Shown here in pieces: positions 16,607-25,311 of a stretch of 64,000 nt of DNA. Position 1 is the stretch's first letter. Each line of letters opens with the position of its first letter. The notes under the pieces were generated by a model that searched no databases, was not told where the DNA came from, and saw only the letters and a program-made list of their open reading frames with translations. A program made the translations under genes and the position numbers. The DNA comes from Streptomyces buecherae (GTDB lineage Bacteria > Actinomycetota > Actinomycetes > Streptomycetales > Streptomycetaceae), in the NCBI RefSeq assembly GCF_014295035.1, contig NZ_CP060404.1, forward strand, positions 533,501-597,500. The letters are read 5' to 3'.

Positions 16607-17221
16607 TCAGACGGTCTCGGAGACCAGCACCGCGGTGGTGCCGGGCTCCAGCGCGCGGAAGATGTGCGGCACGTCGGCGGGGTACGCGATGTAGTCGCCG
16701 GGGTGTAGTTCGACGGGCTCCGCGGCCACGCCGACGAGCGCCCGGCCGGTGCTGAGCACCACGTGCTCGACCACGCCGGGCGTGTGTGGGCTGGAGGTGC
16801 GCTGGCTGCCGGGTTCGGCGGTGATGGTGTAGAGGTCGCGGCGGGCTCCCGGCGGGCCGACCGCCAGCAACGTGGCCCGGTAGTCGGCGTGTTCGGCGGC
16901 GAAGACCGGTCCCTGACCGGCGCGGACCACCCGTACCCGGGGCGTGGGCAGGTCGAGCAGCCGGGAGAAGGGGATGCCGAGCGTGACGCAGATGGACCAC
17001 AGCGTCTCCAGGCTGGGGTTGCCGGTCCCGGACTCCAGCAGGGAGAGCGTGGACTTGGACAGCCCGGCCCGGCGGGCCACCTCACTGAGCGAGAGGCCGG
17101 CGCGGCGACGCTCCTGACGCAGGGCCGGGGCGATGGTCGCCATCAGGGGCACCGGGCCCGAGGCGGGCGGCGGGGCGTCCTGCGGCGGCGGGGCGGGGGG
17201 ATCTGCTGGCGACATGGGCAT
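16607..17221 (-). CDS. XRE family regulator with cupin domain
   Basis: A 204-residue protein. Helix-turn-helix at about residues 30-84 (LRQERRRAGLSLSEVARRAGLSKSTLSLLESGTGNPSLETL), then a C-terminal cupin barrel (GVVEHVVLSTGRALVG, EPVELHPGDYIAYPADVPHIFRAL). This class senses small molecules and usually controls an adjacent transporter or catabolic gene. It is divergent from azlC with only 45 bases between them. A second in-frame ATG lies at 17215; which one is used is unclear. Confidence 0.9.
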   Translation of the reverse strand: MPMSPADPPAPPPQDAPPPASGPVPLMATIAPALRQERRRAGLSLSEVARRAGLSKSTLSLLESGTGNPSLETLWSICVTLGIPFSRLLDLPTPRVRVVRAGQGPVFAAEHADYRATLLAVGPPGARRDLYTITAEPGSQRTSSPHTPGVVEHVVLSTGRALVGVAAEPVELHPGDYIAYPADVPHIFRALEPGTTAVLVSETV

Positions 17222-17251
17222 CCGTCGAGGTTGACCGGGCAATTCCGAGTG

Positions 17252-17268
17252 TTCATCATATTCAACAT
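17252..17268. promoter_or_regulatory. direct repeat, candidate XRE-cupin operator
   Basis: TTCATCAT (17252-17259) is followed by TTCAACAT (17261-17268), a 9-bp-period direct repeat in the 45-bp divergent intergenic region that ends over the azlC start codon. Its position would let the XRE-cupin protein control both genes. Confidence 0.45.
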
Positions 17269-17953
17269 GCGATCGATTTGGCGAACCCTCGATCGGGACC
17301 TCCTGCGCGCCATCGTGTTGGCCTGCCTCGCGGTGGGCGCCATCGGCGTCTCCTACGGCGCGGTCTGCGTCACCGAGGGCTTCCCGCTGTGGTTCCCGGC
17401 CGTCGCCGCCGTGCTGGTGCTCGCCGCGTCGTCGGAGTTCCTGTTCGTCGGGATGATCGCGGCGGGCGGCAGCCCCGTGGCCGCGACCCTGGTGGCGTTG
17501 CTGGCCAACGCCAGACACCTGCCGTACGGGTTGGCGATCCCGCCCCAGGTGATCCAGCCCGGGTGGCGGCGGATCGTGGCCTCGCACCTGATGAACGACG
17601 AGAGCGTGGTGCTGGCCCTGGCCCAGCCCGACGTTCCGCGCCAGCGCGGCGCCTACTGGGTGTGCGGCCTCGGCATGCTGATCTGTTGGCCGGCCGGGGC
17701 GATGCTCGGGGCGCTGGCCGGGAACCTCATCCACGACACCGAGGCGCTCGGGCTCGACGCGATGTTCCCCGCGATCATCCTGGCGCTGATGTTGCCGGCC
17801 CTGCGCGAGCGCGCGATGCGCGGGGCGGTGCTGGCCGGGGCGGCGATCGCGCTGGCCACGACGCCCTTCCTGCCGGCTGGCCTGCCCGTGCTGCTGGCCC
17901 TGTTCGCCGTGTTCCTCAACCCGGCCCCCAAGGGGCCCCAGGAGGCGCTGTAG
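17267..17953 (+). CDS. azlC: AzlC family branched-chain amino acid exporter subunit
   Basis: A 228-residue hydrophobic protein, the large subunit of the AzlCD (LIV-E) exporter. Family marks: an early GAIGVSYGAV segment, LAASSEFLFVGMIAAGGSP, LLANARHLPYGLAIP and NDESVVLAL. At least five membrane helices are visible. Length fits the family. The ATG at 17267 is very close to the divergent regulator. Its TAG overlaps the azlD GTG by one base, so both subunits are made together. Confidence 0.93.
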   Translation: MRSIWRTLDRDLLRAIVLACLAVGAIGVSYGAVCVTEGFPLWFPAVAAVLVLAASSEFLFVGMIAAGGSPVAATLVALLANARHLPYGLAIPPQVIQPGWRRIVASHLMNDESVVLALAQPDVPRQRGAYWVCGLGMLICWPAGAMLGALAGNLIHDTEALGLDAMFPAIILALMLPALRERAMRGAVLAGAAIALATTPFLPAGLPVLLALFAVFLNPAPKGPQEAL

Positions 17954-18276
17954 TGCCCTACTCCCCCACGGTGCTGGTGGCGCTCCTAACCCTGGCCGCC
18001 GGCACGTTCGTCTTCCGCTTCACCGGTCCGGTGCTGCGCTCCCGCCTGACCTTCCCGCCACGGGCCGAGCACCTGCTGAACACGTCGGCGATGGTGTTGC
18101 TGGGTTCGCTCGTGGTGACCGCCACGCTGGCGACCGGCCAGCACGTCGGTGGGGTCGCCCGGCCGATGGGCGTGGTGGTGGGCGGCGTGCTGGCCTGTCG
18201 GAAGGCACCGTTCCTGGTGGTGGTGATCGCCGCCGCGGCCGTCACGGCGGTGCTCCGCCTGCTGTCCGTGCCGTGA
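17953..18276 (+). CDS. azlD: AzlD family branched-chain amino acid exporter subunit
   Basis: A 107-residue membrane protein with about four helices, matching AzlD in size and pattern (TLAAGTFVFRFTGPVLRSRL, NTSAMVLLGSLVVTATL, VLACRKAPFLVVVIAAAAVTAVLRLL). GTG start at 17953, coupled to azlC. Together they probably export branched-chain amino acids or analogues under control of the divergent XRE-cupin regulator. Confidence 0.92.
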   Translation: MPYSPTVLVALLTLAAGTFVFRFTGPVLRSRLTFPPRAEHLLNTSAMVLLGSLVVTATLATGQHVGGVARPMGVVVGGVLACRKAPFLVVVIAAAAVTAVLRLLSVP

Positions 18277-18447
18277 CCCAACGGCGCGCTCAACTCTGGC
18301 GCACCGCCTATTGGGCCGGTGCGTATGGAGGCAAGCCGCTGCCCCGGACACCCGTGCCACGCGAGGAGGACATCGCGGCCATCCGCCTGTCCGACAACCG
18401 CGGCGATGGGCGGCTGACAGGGGGAACCGTACGGGAGAGACTGCGGC

Positions 18448-18996
18448 ATGGAGTTCTTCTGCTATCACCGTGACCGGCCCGGTTCGCTGCCACTGCGCGA
18501 GGAACTGCTGGAAGAGCACTGGTCATACATGGACCGGTACGCGAAGGAGATGATCGCGCGCGGCCCGACCTTCGCCGACGACGGTGACACGCCCACCGGC
18601 AGCGTGCACGTAGTCGACCTGCCGGATCCGGCCGCCGCCCGCGCGTTCGCCTTCGACGAGCCCGGCTACCAGGCCGGCGTGTACCAGGACGTACTGCTAC
18701 GCCGCTGGCGGAACCTGCTGGGACGCACCATGTGGGACTTCCCCGGCGGCCTGGTCGGAGGCGATCGGTACCTGGTCCTCGGCCTCGGCACCGGACAGAG
18801 CATCGACGCCACCCCTCTCCCGAACGCCGACGAGCTGATCGCCTACGGGCCACTGCTCTCCGACGACGGCACCACCTGGCTGGGTACGGCGGCGCTGGTC
18901 CAGGCGCCGGACCCGGCCGCCGCGCGCGCCACCCTCGCCCCGGGCCACCACGGTCACATCGAGGTCCACGAGTGGCAGTGCGGCGGCAGGCGCTGA
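18448..18996 (+). CDS. YCII-related protein
   Basis: A 182-residue protein with an N-terminal YCII (ferredoxin-like) domain: MEFFCYHRDRPGS, EEHWSYMDRYAKEMIARGPTF, GSVHVVDLPDPAAARAFAFDEPGYQAGVY. The second half (YLVLGLG ... LIAYGPLL ... DPAAARATLA) looks like a degenerate second copy of the same fold, giving a two-domain protein nearly twice the usual YCII length. GGGAGAGA precedes the ATG. Function of the family is poorly defined; roles in small-molecule metabolism and as dehydrochlorinase-like enzymes have been proposed. Confidence 0.85.
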   Translation: MEFFCYHRDRPGSLPLREELLEEHWSYMDRYAKEMIARGPTFADDGDTPTGSVHVVDLPDPAAARAFAFDEPGYQAGVYQDVLLRRWRNLLGRTMWDFPGGLVGGDRYLVLGLGTGQSIDATPLPNADELIAYGPLLSDDGTTWLGTAALVQAPDPAAARATLAPGHHGHIEVHEWQCGGRR

Positions 18997-19026
18997 CCAA
19001 CCGGAGCGTCGCGGGGCCACGCGGTG

Positions 19027-19959
19027 CTAGGCCGACAGGTCTCGCGCCGCGTAGTAGGCGCGCAGGGCCGCCTCACTGCCGGAGCCGATGGCGGTGGCGA
19101 CGCGCTGGTAGCGAGCCGAGCGCAGGTCGCCGGCGATGCTGACGCGGGGGTGTTGGGCGTCGGGCGGGCAGTAGCCACTCGCGTCGCGCACCAGGTCACC
19201 GAGGGGCGCGGTGGGGGTGCTGCCGATGCTGAGGAACGCGGCGTCCGCCGGGACGGTGTGGTGCCGGCCATCGCGATCCACCACCTGGGCCACCGGCGCG
19301 CCCCCCGCGACAGGTGGCAGGGTGAGGTGACGTACCGGGAGGAGGGTGACGCGGGGGTCGTCGCCGATCTCCTCGACCTTGTAGTCGTCGCTCGCCGGGT
19401 ACGCCACGAGCAGGCGGGTGCCCACCCTCGGGTGGGCCCGCAGGAACGTGCCGATGGGGCGGTCGCCGCCCAGGACGAGCAGGGTGCGCCCCTCGGCGTC
19501 GGCGGCGTCGACCGTCCACAGCGGCGGCAGCCGCAGGTCAGCGGGTGCCGTGAGCCAGGTGACGTCGCGCGGCTGCTGCGGGCCGACGCCGGTGGCGACG
19601 ACGGCGTGCGGGGCCGAAAGCCGGGCGCCGGAGTCCAACACCACGGTGACCTGGTCGTCGTCGGCACGCAGGTGGGTGACCCGTCGGCCGAGTTCGACGC
19701 GGCAGGAGGCGGTGGCGCGCAATTCCGCGGCCAGCGAGTCAGCCAGCGCTGGGCCGCTGGTGTGACCGCCGGGGACGTTGTTCAGCACGGCAATGCGGTG
19801 GAGGGTGCCGCACACGGCGTCCGGTTCGACGAGGACCGAGCACAGCCCCACGCTGGCCGCCATCCGCGCGGCGGCGCAACCGGCCGGCCCGCCACCGACG
19901 ATGACCAGGTCGGTGGCGCTCGTACCGGTCGTCCCCGTGCGGGGCGGCGTGCTGGTCAT
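19027..19959 (-). CDS. FAD-dependent NAD(P)/FAD oxidoreductase, thioredoxin-reductase-like
   Basis: A 310-residue flavoprotein of thioredoxin-reductase architecture. It has the FAD dinucleotide-binding motif VIVGGGPAGCAAARMA (about residues 18-33), a second Rossmann motif LLVLGGDRPIG, and the FAD-contacting SIAGDLRSA near the end, where the family usually has GD. The redox-active CxxC of true thioredoxin reductases is absent. It is in an operon with an alpha/beta hydrolase four bases upstream. It may be a small-molecule oxidase or a ferredoxin-reductase-like enzyme; the substrate is unknown. Confidence 0.85.
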   Translation of the reverse strand: MTSTPPRTGTTGTSATDLVIVGGGPAGCAAARMAASVGLCSVLVEPDAVCGTLHRIAVLNNVPGGHTSGPALADSLAAELRATASCRVELGRRVTHLRADDDQVTVVLDSGARLSAPHAVVATGVGPQQPRDVTWLTAPADLRLPPLWTVDAADAEGRTLLVLGGDRPIGTFLRAHPRVGTRLLVAYPASDDYKVEEIGDDPRVTLLPVRHLTLPPVAGGAPVAQVVDRDGRHHTVPADAAFLSIGSTPTAPLGDLVRDASGYCPPDAQHPRVSIAGDLRSARYQRVATAIGSGSEAALRAYYAARDLSA

Positions 19960-19963
19960 GTCG

Positions 19964-20794
19964 TTACTCCTTCAGGAACGCCGCGGTGCTCGACACGAAC
20001 CGGTCGGCGTCGTCGAGCCAGGGGTAGTGGCCAGCGCCCGGCTGCACCACGAGCCTGGCGTCGGGAAACAGTGCCGCGAACTCGGCCGCCGAGCACGGCG
20101 GGCTGTTCAGGTCGAACTCCCCGGCGACCAGCAGAACCGGGACCGGGCAGTCGGCGAGCGCCGCGCGGGTGGAATCCGGTTGGAAGGCGCCGTCGGCGGC
20201 GAAGTGGGCGACGGCTTCCTCGTTCGTGGGCTGGCTGGCCGCGTGGTGTCGCCGCGCCGCGGCGTCCCAGCGACCCCAGAAGAAGGGAGCGATCGCCTCC
20301 CAGTCGCTGCCGGTGCCATCGGTGATCGCCTCCAGGGCGGCGAACGCTGCCGGAAACCACGGTTCGTGCGCGCGAAGCCGCGCCACCTCGCGTCGCGTCT
20401 CCGCCGTGATCGCCAACCCCACGGCGCGCGGGCTGGGCCCGACCAACACGAGCCTGTCGACGTGCTGGGGATACCGAGCCACGTACTGCGTCGCGATGTT
20501 CGTACCGGCGGAGTGGCTCAGCAGGTCGACGCGCGGGAGTCCGAGGTGTTCGCGTAGCGCCTCGACGTCATCGACCAGGCGGTCGCAGCGGTAGGACGAG
20601 ACGTCCTCGGGCAGCGCGGACCCACCGGTGCCGCGCGGGTCCACCATGATGAGCTGACAGTGCTGGGAGAGGCCACCCAGATCGCCGAGGTAGCGCGCGG
20701 CTGTGGGACCTCCGGGGAGGCAGACGAGCGGCTCGCCGTCCCCGATCGCGCGGTAGGCGAGTTGGACTCCGTCGGGTGCGGGGAAGGTGGGCAT
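19964..20794 (-). CDS. alpha/beta hydrolase
   Basis: A 276-residue hydrolase of the proline-iminopeptidase/haloperoxidase-like branch. Seen: VCLPGGP oxyanion loop, VDPRGTGGS, the nucleophile elbow LSHSAGTNI, an acid in LLVAGEFD and the catalytic His in PGAGHYPW. The ATG at 20794 gives a start right at the fold (MPTFPAPDGVQLAYRAIGDGEP). It precedes the flavoprotein gene by four bases, so the two are probably co-translated and may act on the same compound. Confidence 0.9.
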   Translation of the reverse strand: MPTFPAPDGVQLAYRAIGDGEPLVCLPGGPTAARYLGDLGGLSQHCQLIMVDPRGTGGSALPEDVSSYRCDRLVDDVEALREHLGLPRVDLLSHSAGTNIATQYVARYPQHVDRLVLVGPSPRAVGLAITAETRREVARLRAHEPWFPAAFAALEAITDGTGSDWEAIAPFFWGRWDAAARRHHAASQPTNEEAVAHFAADGAFQPDSTRAALADCPVPVLLVAGEFDLNSPPCSAAEFAALFPDARLVVQPGAGHYPWLDDADRFVSSTAAFLKE

Positions 20795-20964
20795 GCCACG
20801 GACCCTGTCACCCGTCACCGGGTGGCCACAACCCACCACGGGCGTGGTGCCGCCCGCGGCTCGCGCCGGGCCGGGTCGGTCTCACCGGGCCGGGCCGGCT
20901 GCCCGGTGCTACGGCCGGCCGCCCGATGCTCCGGCCGACTGCCCGGAGAGCGCGTCCGCGCGGC

Positions 20965-21678
20965 TCAGCGCGCGGCGTGCGCGTACTCGCGCAGCTTCGC
21001 CGGTCTGAGGCCGGCCGCGTCCGCCGCCGCGAGCACACGCTTGAGGTCGCCTTCCAGTTGCGGGCCCATGTGCAGCAGCACGATGTCCCCACGGTCCAGC
21101 TCGGGTATGGGTGGCGTCCAGGAGCCCCAGGTCGTGAGGTCGTGGGTCCAGGTCACCACGGCCTTGGCCCCGCAGGCGGTGGCGGCGGTGCGGGTGTCGT
21201 CGTTGTAGTACGGCCACTGGTGGTCCTGGCCGCCGGCCGGGCGGAACAACTGTGGGCTGTCGCCGAAGGCGGACAGCTGCTGGTCACGGGCGCCACAGAT
21301 CTCCGCCCGCTGCTCGGCCGCGCTCAGCGTGGTCATGTCGCGGTGGCTGACGGTGTGGTTCTCGACGCGGGCGGGGCTGTGGGCGAGCAGGGTGCGGTAG
21401 TAGTCCATGTCCCGCTGGTAGGCGCCGGGCAGCAGGAAGAGCGAGGCGGGGACCCGCCGGTCGATCAGCACCTTCCGGGCGCCGGCCGCGGATTCCGTGC
21501 CCCAGCCGTCGTCGATCGTGATGAACAGGACCGGGTCCTCGGTGTCGACGTGGGTGTACACGGGCGCGGGTACGGGCGCTGCCACCGCGCCCCCGGCGGC
21601 GTCGGCCGCCGGAGCGGCCATCCCCAGGGGCAACAGCAGGGCCGCGAGCGCGGCGAGCGTTCCACGGATTCTCGACAT
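20965..21678 (-). CDS. secreted polysaccharide deacetylase family protein
   Basis: A 237-residue protein with a signal peptide (RIRGTLAALAALLLPLGMAAPAADA, cleavage near residue 28) and a NodB-type deacetylase domain: FITIDDGWG with the catalytic Asp pair at 56-57, ENHTVSH as the metal-binding H-x3-H, FRPAGGQ, and LLHMGP near the C-terminus. It probably deacetylates a cell-wall or extracellular polysaccharide. An in-frame ATG nine bases upstream is an alternative start. Confidence 0.9.
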   Translation of the reverse strand: MSRIRGTLAALAALLLPLGMAAPAADAAGGAVAAPVPAPVYTHVDTEDPVLFITIDDGWGTESAAGARKVLIDRRVPASLFLLPGAYQRDMDYYRTLLAHSPARVENHTVSHRDMTTLSAAEQRAEICGARDQQLSAFGDSPQLFRPAGGQDHQWPYYNDDTRTAATACGAKAVVTWTHDLTTWGSWTPPIPELDRGDIVLLHMGPQLEGDLKRVLAAADAAGLRPAKLREYAHAAR

Positions 21679-21687
21679 GCCCCACAT

Positions 21688-22018
21688 GATTGGTTCAGAC
21701 CACAGCACTGTCAATGGAACGCCGCCCCCACGGGTCGCCCCCCGTGCGCCGCCCCGGCAGCCCACCCCCCGCGGCGAGGTCGGCGACCGTGGCACCACCG
21801 CCCGTGCACGCGCCGCCCCCCAAACAAGCCAACTACCGCAGCCTTCGAGCAAGTTACGTGAGACAGGGCTCCTCCCCCACCCACGCGGCGCACGCGGCCT
21901 CGGCCGCCTTGCGGGAAGCGCTCGCGGGCGGCCAGCCTGTGGCCGGCCCGTTACGCACCCGCGTCGGCCGACGTTGCCAGAGCGCCCGTACTTCTCGAAC
22001 CCTCATCCGGAGGCCACC
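21688..22018. other. intergenic region, no recognised gene
   Basis: Divergent promoter region between the deacetylase and the ABC exporter locus. It contains no motif-bearing frame. A GGAGG ribosome binding site at 22009-22013 serves the small frame starting at 22019. Confidence 0.5.
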
Positions 22019-22225
22019 GTGTACGCCGCACCGTCCCTCGTGCCAGCCGCCGCCGTCGCCGGCGCGCGCCTCCGACCGACCACCCCGCCACCCTGGCCCG
22101 CGTGCGCCGCCGTACTCCGCGCCGAACGGGGCCGGGACACGGCGGCCAGCGCACGGGGGCGCGGCCGTGCGTCCGGACGCACCCCGAGCACCGGGGCCGA
22201 CGGGGGCCGGGGGTGGCGGGGTTGA
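22019..22225 (+). CDS. possible small protein upstream of the ABC exporter
   Basis: A 68-codon frame beginning at a GTG five bases after GGAGG. Its TGA overlaps a TTG (22222) that could start the ABC gene, the arrangement of a translationally coupled leader. The protein is Ala/Arg/Pro-rich with no recognisable domain and no obvious leader-peptide or RiPP core signature. It may be a real small protein, or simply the true ribosome binding site with an unused frame. Confidence 0.35.
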   Translation: MYAAPSLVPAAAVAGARLRPTTPPPWPACAAVLRAERGRDTAASARGRGRASGRTPSTGADGGRGWRG

Positions 22226-24222
22226 AGCGGAAGCGGGAGTCCGCGGGCGGGGTCTCGGCGGCGGAACAGGAGCTGTTCGGCGGCCGGTTGCGCTGGAACC
22301 ACGCGTACGTCGAGCACGAGGGCGCGCTCGCGCGCACCGGGTTCGGCCAGATGGCCTCGGCGCTGCCGCGCATGATGGCCGTGGTGCTGCGGGCCGGCTG
22401 GGCCGCGGACCGGCGGGCGTTGGTCGGGCTCGTGGTGGCCCAGGTGGGGCAGGGCGTCACGGGCGCCACGGGGTTGGTGGCGGTCAACGGGGTCCTCACC
22501 CACCTGTTCGCGGACGGCCCCACCCCCGACAAGCTGCGGCAGTCGTTGCCCGCGCTCATCGTGTTGGCGGTGGTGTCGGTCGGCACGGCGCTGCTGGCGG
22601 CCTGGTCGACCGCCATGTCCGGCCGCCTCGAACCACAGATCGAGCGGACCGTGTCCACCCAGTACTACCGGGCCGTCACGCGCGTGGAGGTGGCGGCGAC
22701 CGAGCAACCGGAGATCCAACGACATCTGGAGGCAGGCAAGTTCGGCACGGACTCGGCGCGCCGCATGCTCGGCCTGTCGGTGGGCATCACGGGCGTCCTG
22801 ATCAGCATGGTGGCCTCGGCCGCCGTGCTGGCCTCGCTGCACTGGGCGCTGCTGCCGATGCTGCTGGCGATCGCCGTCCCCAGGGGCTGGGGGGCGGTCC
22901 GTACGGCGCGCCGCGAGTACCTCTCGCGACGGCACTGGGTCGACCACCGGCGCGCGGTGGCCACGCTGTTGCAGTACCTGACGATGCCGCACGCCGCGGG
23001 TGAGATCAGGGCGCACGAGGCCGGCACGCTCCTGCTGCGCGGCTACGAGGAGATGTCGCGGCTGATGGAGACCGAGCAGCGGCGGCTGGCCCGGGCACAG
23101 GCACACACCGAGTTGGTCGCGGGGGCCTTCTCCGGCCTGGCGTCGCTGGGCTGTTACGGGATGTTGTGGTGGCTGCTGACCAGCGGCGGCCTGCCGCTGG
23201 CCGTGGGAGGCACCGCGGTGGTCGCCATCCGCAACTCGACCGCCGGGCTCACCTCGCTGGTGCGCCAGGTCAACCGCATGTACGAGGAGATGTTGCAGTT
23301 CAGCGACACCGAGGAGGCCACGCGGTTGGCGGCCGAGCACGCCATCCCGCGCACGGGCGCGCCGCTGCCGTCGCCGGTGCGGGCGGTGCGGGTGGAGAAG
23401 GTGTCGTTCACCTACCCGGGCGCCGCCGAGCCCGCGCTCACGGACGTGAGCCTGCGGGTGCGGCCGGGAGAGGTGACCGCGTTGGTGGGGATGAACGGCT
23501 CGGGCAAGTCCACGCTGGCCAAGATCCTCGCGGGGCTCGTGCTGCCCACGGAGGGCGCCGTGTGGTGGGAGGGCGTCGACGGGGAACGGGTCGAGCTACG
23601 CGACGCCGACCGGGCGCAGGTCTTCCGCTCCGTCGGCCTGTTGGCGCAGGACTTCCCGCAGTGGCAGATGACCGCGGCGGCGAACGTCGCCGTCGGCGCC
23701 GGCGACCGCGCCCGCGACATGGCGGAGGTCAGGTCCGCGGCCCGGGCGGCCGACGTGGACTCGCTGGTCGAGGGCCTGGCGCACGGGTGGGACTCGATCG
23801 TCTTCAAGGGGTACGAGCGCGGCGTACAGCTCTCGGGCGGTCAGTGGCAGAAGCTCGCCACCGCGCGCAGCCGCTACCGGGACGCGCCGTTCCTGTTGGT
23901 CGACGAGCCGACCTCGGCGCTCGATCCGCACGCCGAGATCGAAGCCTTCGAGCGGTTGCGTCAGCTCGCCGACGACGGCACGGCCGTGGTGCTGATCACC
24001 CACCGGCTCGCCGCGACCACCACCGCCGACCACATCTACGTCCTCGACGCCGGGCGCGTCGCCGAGGACGGCACCCACGACCAGCTCATGGCCCGGCCCG
24101 GGGGCCTGTACCAGCACATGTTCCAACGCCAGGCAGCCCAGTACGGGCACCCGCCCACGCCACCGCACGACCTGCCCACCGCCCGCCGGGCCGGCGCGCC
24201 CCACCCCGACGCGGCGGGCTGA
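22213..24222 (+). CDS. ABC exporter, fused permease and ATPase
   Basis: About 669 residues. The N-terminal half is a transmembrane domain with helices such as ALIVLAVVSVGTALLAAWST and GVLISMVASAAVLASL. The C-terminal half is an ABC ATPase: Walker A GMNGSGKST, Q-loop LLAQDFPQW, signature LSGGQ, Walker B FLLVDEPTS and switch His in ITHR. Hence a half-transporter exporter that dimerises. The start is uncertain: GTG at 22213 or TTG at 22222. A hairpin follows the stop. The lone gene gives no hint of the substrate; exporters of this type carry lipids, peptides or drugs. Confidence 0.88.
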   Translation: MAGLKRKRESAGGVSAAEQELFGGRLRWNHAYVEHEGALARTGFGQMASALPRMMAVVLRAGWAADRRALVGLVVAQVGQGVTGATGLVAVNGVLTHLFADGPTPDKLRQSLPALIVLAVVSVGTALLAAWSTAMSGRLEPQIERTVSTQYYRAVTRVEVAATEQPEIQRHLEAGKFGTDSARRMLGLSVGITGVLISMVASAAVLASLHWALLPMLLAIAVPRGWGAVRTARREYLSRRHWVDHRRAVATLLQYLTMPHAAGEIRAHEAGTLLLRGYEEMSRLMETEQRRLARAQAHTELVAGAFSGLASLGCYGMLWWLLTSGGLPLAVGGTAVVAIRNSTAGLTSLVRQVNRMYEEMLQFSDTEEATRLAAEHAIPRTGAPLPSPVRAVRVEKVSFTYPGAAEPALTDVSLRVRPGEVTALVGMNGSGKSTLAKILAGLVLPTEGAVWWEGVDGERVELRDADRAQVFRSVGLLAQDFPQWQMTAAANVAVGAGDRARDMAEVRSAARAADVDSLVEGLAHGWDSIVFKGYERGVQLSGGQWQKLATARSRYRDAPFLLVDEPTSALDPHAEIEAFERLRQLADDGTAVVLITHRLAATTTADHIYVLDAGRVAEDGTHDQLMARPGGLYQHMFQRQAAQYGHPPTPPHDLPTARRAGAPHPDAAG

Positions 24223-24232
24223 CCCCGCGTGG

Positions 24233-24261
24233 GCGCCCCGGCGACGCACCGACCGGGGCGC
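24233..24261 (+). terminator. hairpin after the ABC exporter gene
   Basis: GCGCCCCGG (24233-24241) pairs perfectly with CCGGGGCGC (24253-24261) around an 11-base loop, ten bases after the stop codon. Confidence 0.55.
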
Positions 24262-24360
24262 GGGGCGCGGGCCCACCGCGGTGGAGCGCGAAACGTGGTC
24301 GCCGGAGCGCGTGCCACGGGCGAGAATCGAGGCGCTACGCACGCGCGAAGGGGGCCGACC

Positions 24361-25080
24361 GTGGTGAACACCCTGAACCTGTGGCGGCACGGGCTCGGCA
24401 CGGTGCCCGATGACGTCTGGCGGCGGGCCGAGCTGAACGTGCTGATCCTCGCGGACAACGGGCTCACGGACCTCCCGGCGGCGATCGGCGCGCTGCGCCG
24501 GTTGACCACCCTGGACCTCGGCCACAACGCGCTCGCCTCGGTGCCCGACGCGCTGGGTCAGCTCACCGGGCTCAACGGCTGCCTGTACCTGCACGACAAC
24601 CGGCTCACCCGGCTCCCGGACGCGCTCGGCAACCTGACGCGGCTGCGCTACCTGAACGTGGGAGAGAACGCCCTCACCGCCCTGCCGGCGGCCCTCGGCC
24701 GCATGGCCGGCCTGGTCGAACTCCGCGCCCAGCACAACCGGTTCAGCACGCTGCCCGAGGAGATCGGCGGCCTCCGCGCCCTGCGCGAGCTCTGGCTCCG
24801 CGGCAACGCGATCACGCACCTGCCCCCGTCCGTGGCCGACCTGCGCGAGCTGCGCCACCTGGAGCTGCGCGAGAACGCCCTGTCCGCGCTGCCCTCGGCC
24901 GTGGCCGCCCTGCCCCGGCTCCGCCAGCTCGACCTGCGGAGCAACCGCCTGCGTCACCTGCCGGACTGGCTCTCCCGGATGCCCGCGCTGGAGAAGCTGG
25001 ACCTGCGGTGGAACGAGGTGGACCCGGCCCACCCCCTGCTGGCCGCGTTGGAGCACCGCGGATGCGTCGTCCTGACCTGA
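24361..25080 (+). CDS. leucine-rich repeat protein
   Basis: A 239-residue protein made almost wholly of 23-residue leucine-rich repeats of the LxxLxLxxNxLxxLPxxL type, about nine copies (for example LNVLILADNGLTDLPAAIGAL and LRYLNVGENALTALPAALGRM). There is no signal peptide or kinase/ROC domain, so it is probably a cytoplasmic binding protein. The GTG at 24361 follows GAAGGGGG; a second GTG is adjacent. Partner unknown. LRR proteins of this short kind are sporadic in Streptomyces. Confidence 0.9.
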   Translation: MVNTLNLWRHGLGTVPDDVWRRAELNVLILADNGLTDLPAAIGALRRLTTLDLGHNALASVPDALGQLTGLNGCLYLHDNRLTRLPDALGNLTRLRYLNVGENALTALPAALGRMAGLVELRAQHNRFSTLPEEIGGLRALRELWLRGNAITHLPPSVADLRELRHLELRENALSALPSAVAALPRLRQLDLRSNRLRHLPDWLSRMPALEKLDLRWNEVDPAHPLLAALEHRGCVVLT

Positions 25081-25311
25081 GCGCCCGTACGCACGGGCCC
25101 CCTCGCGGCGACACCGCCATCGGCGACGTACCCCGCCGGCCGCTCCCCGCCGCGCACCACGACCAGTCGCCGCCGCTCCCGTCCGCGCCAGCCCGCCCGC
25201 GCGCGGCCTTTCCCGCCGCCCGCCTCCGCAGAACCCTCGCGCCACGCCGCGCGGGTCTGCTTCCGTCTTGTACGAACTCTGTCGCATACGAACGTGGAGG
25301 TGAGCAGTTCC

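Noticed and set aside
21688..22212. RiPP precursor peptide next to the ABC exporter
   Set aside because: No Cys/Ser/Thr-rich core, leader motif or modification enzyme nearby. The exporter alone is not evidence of a peptide cluster.
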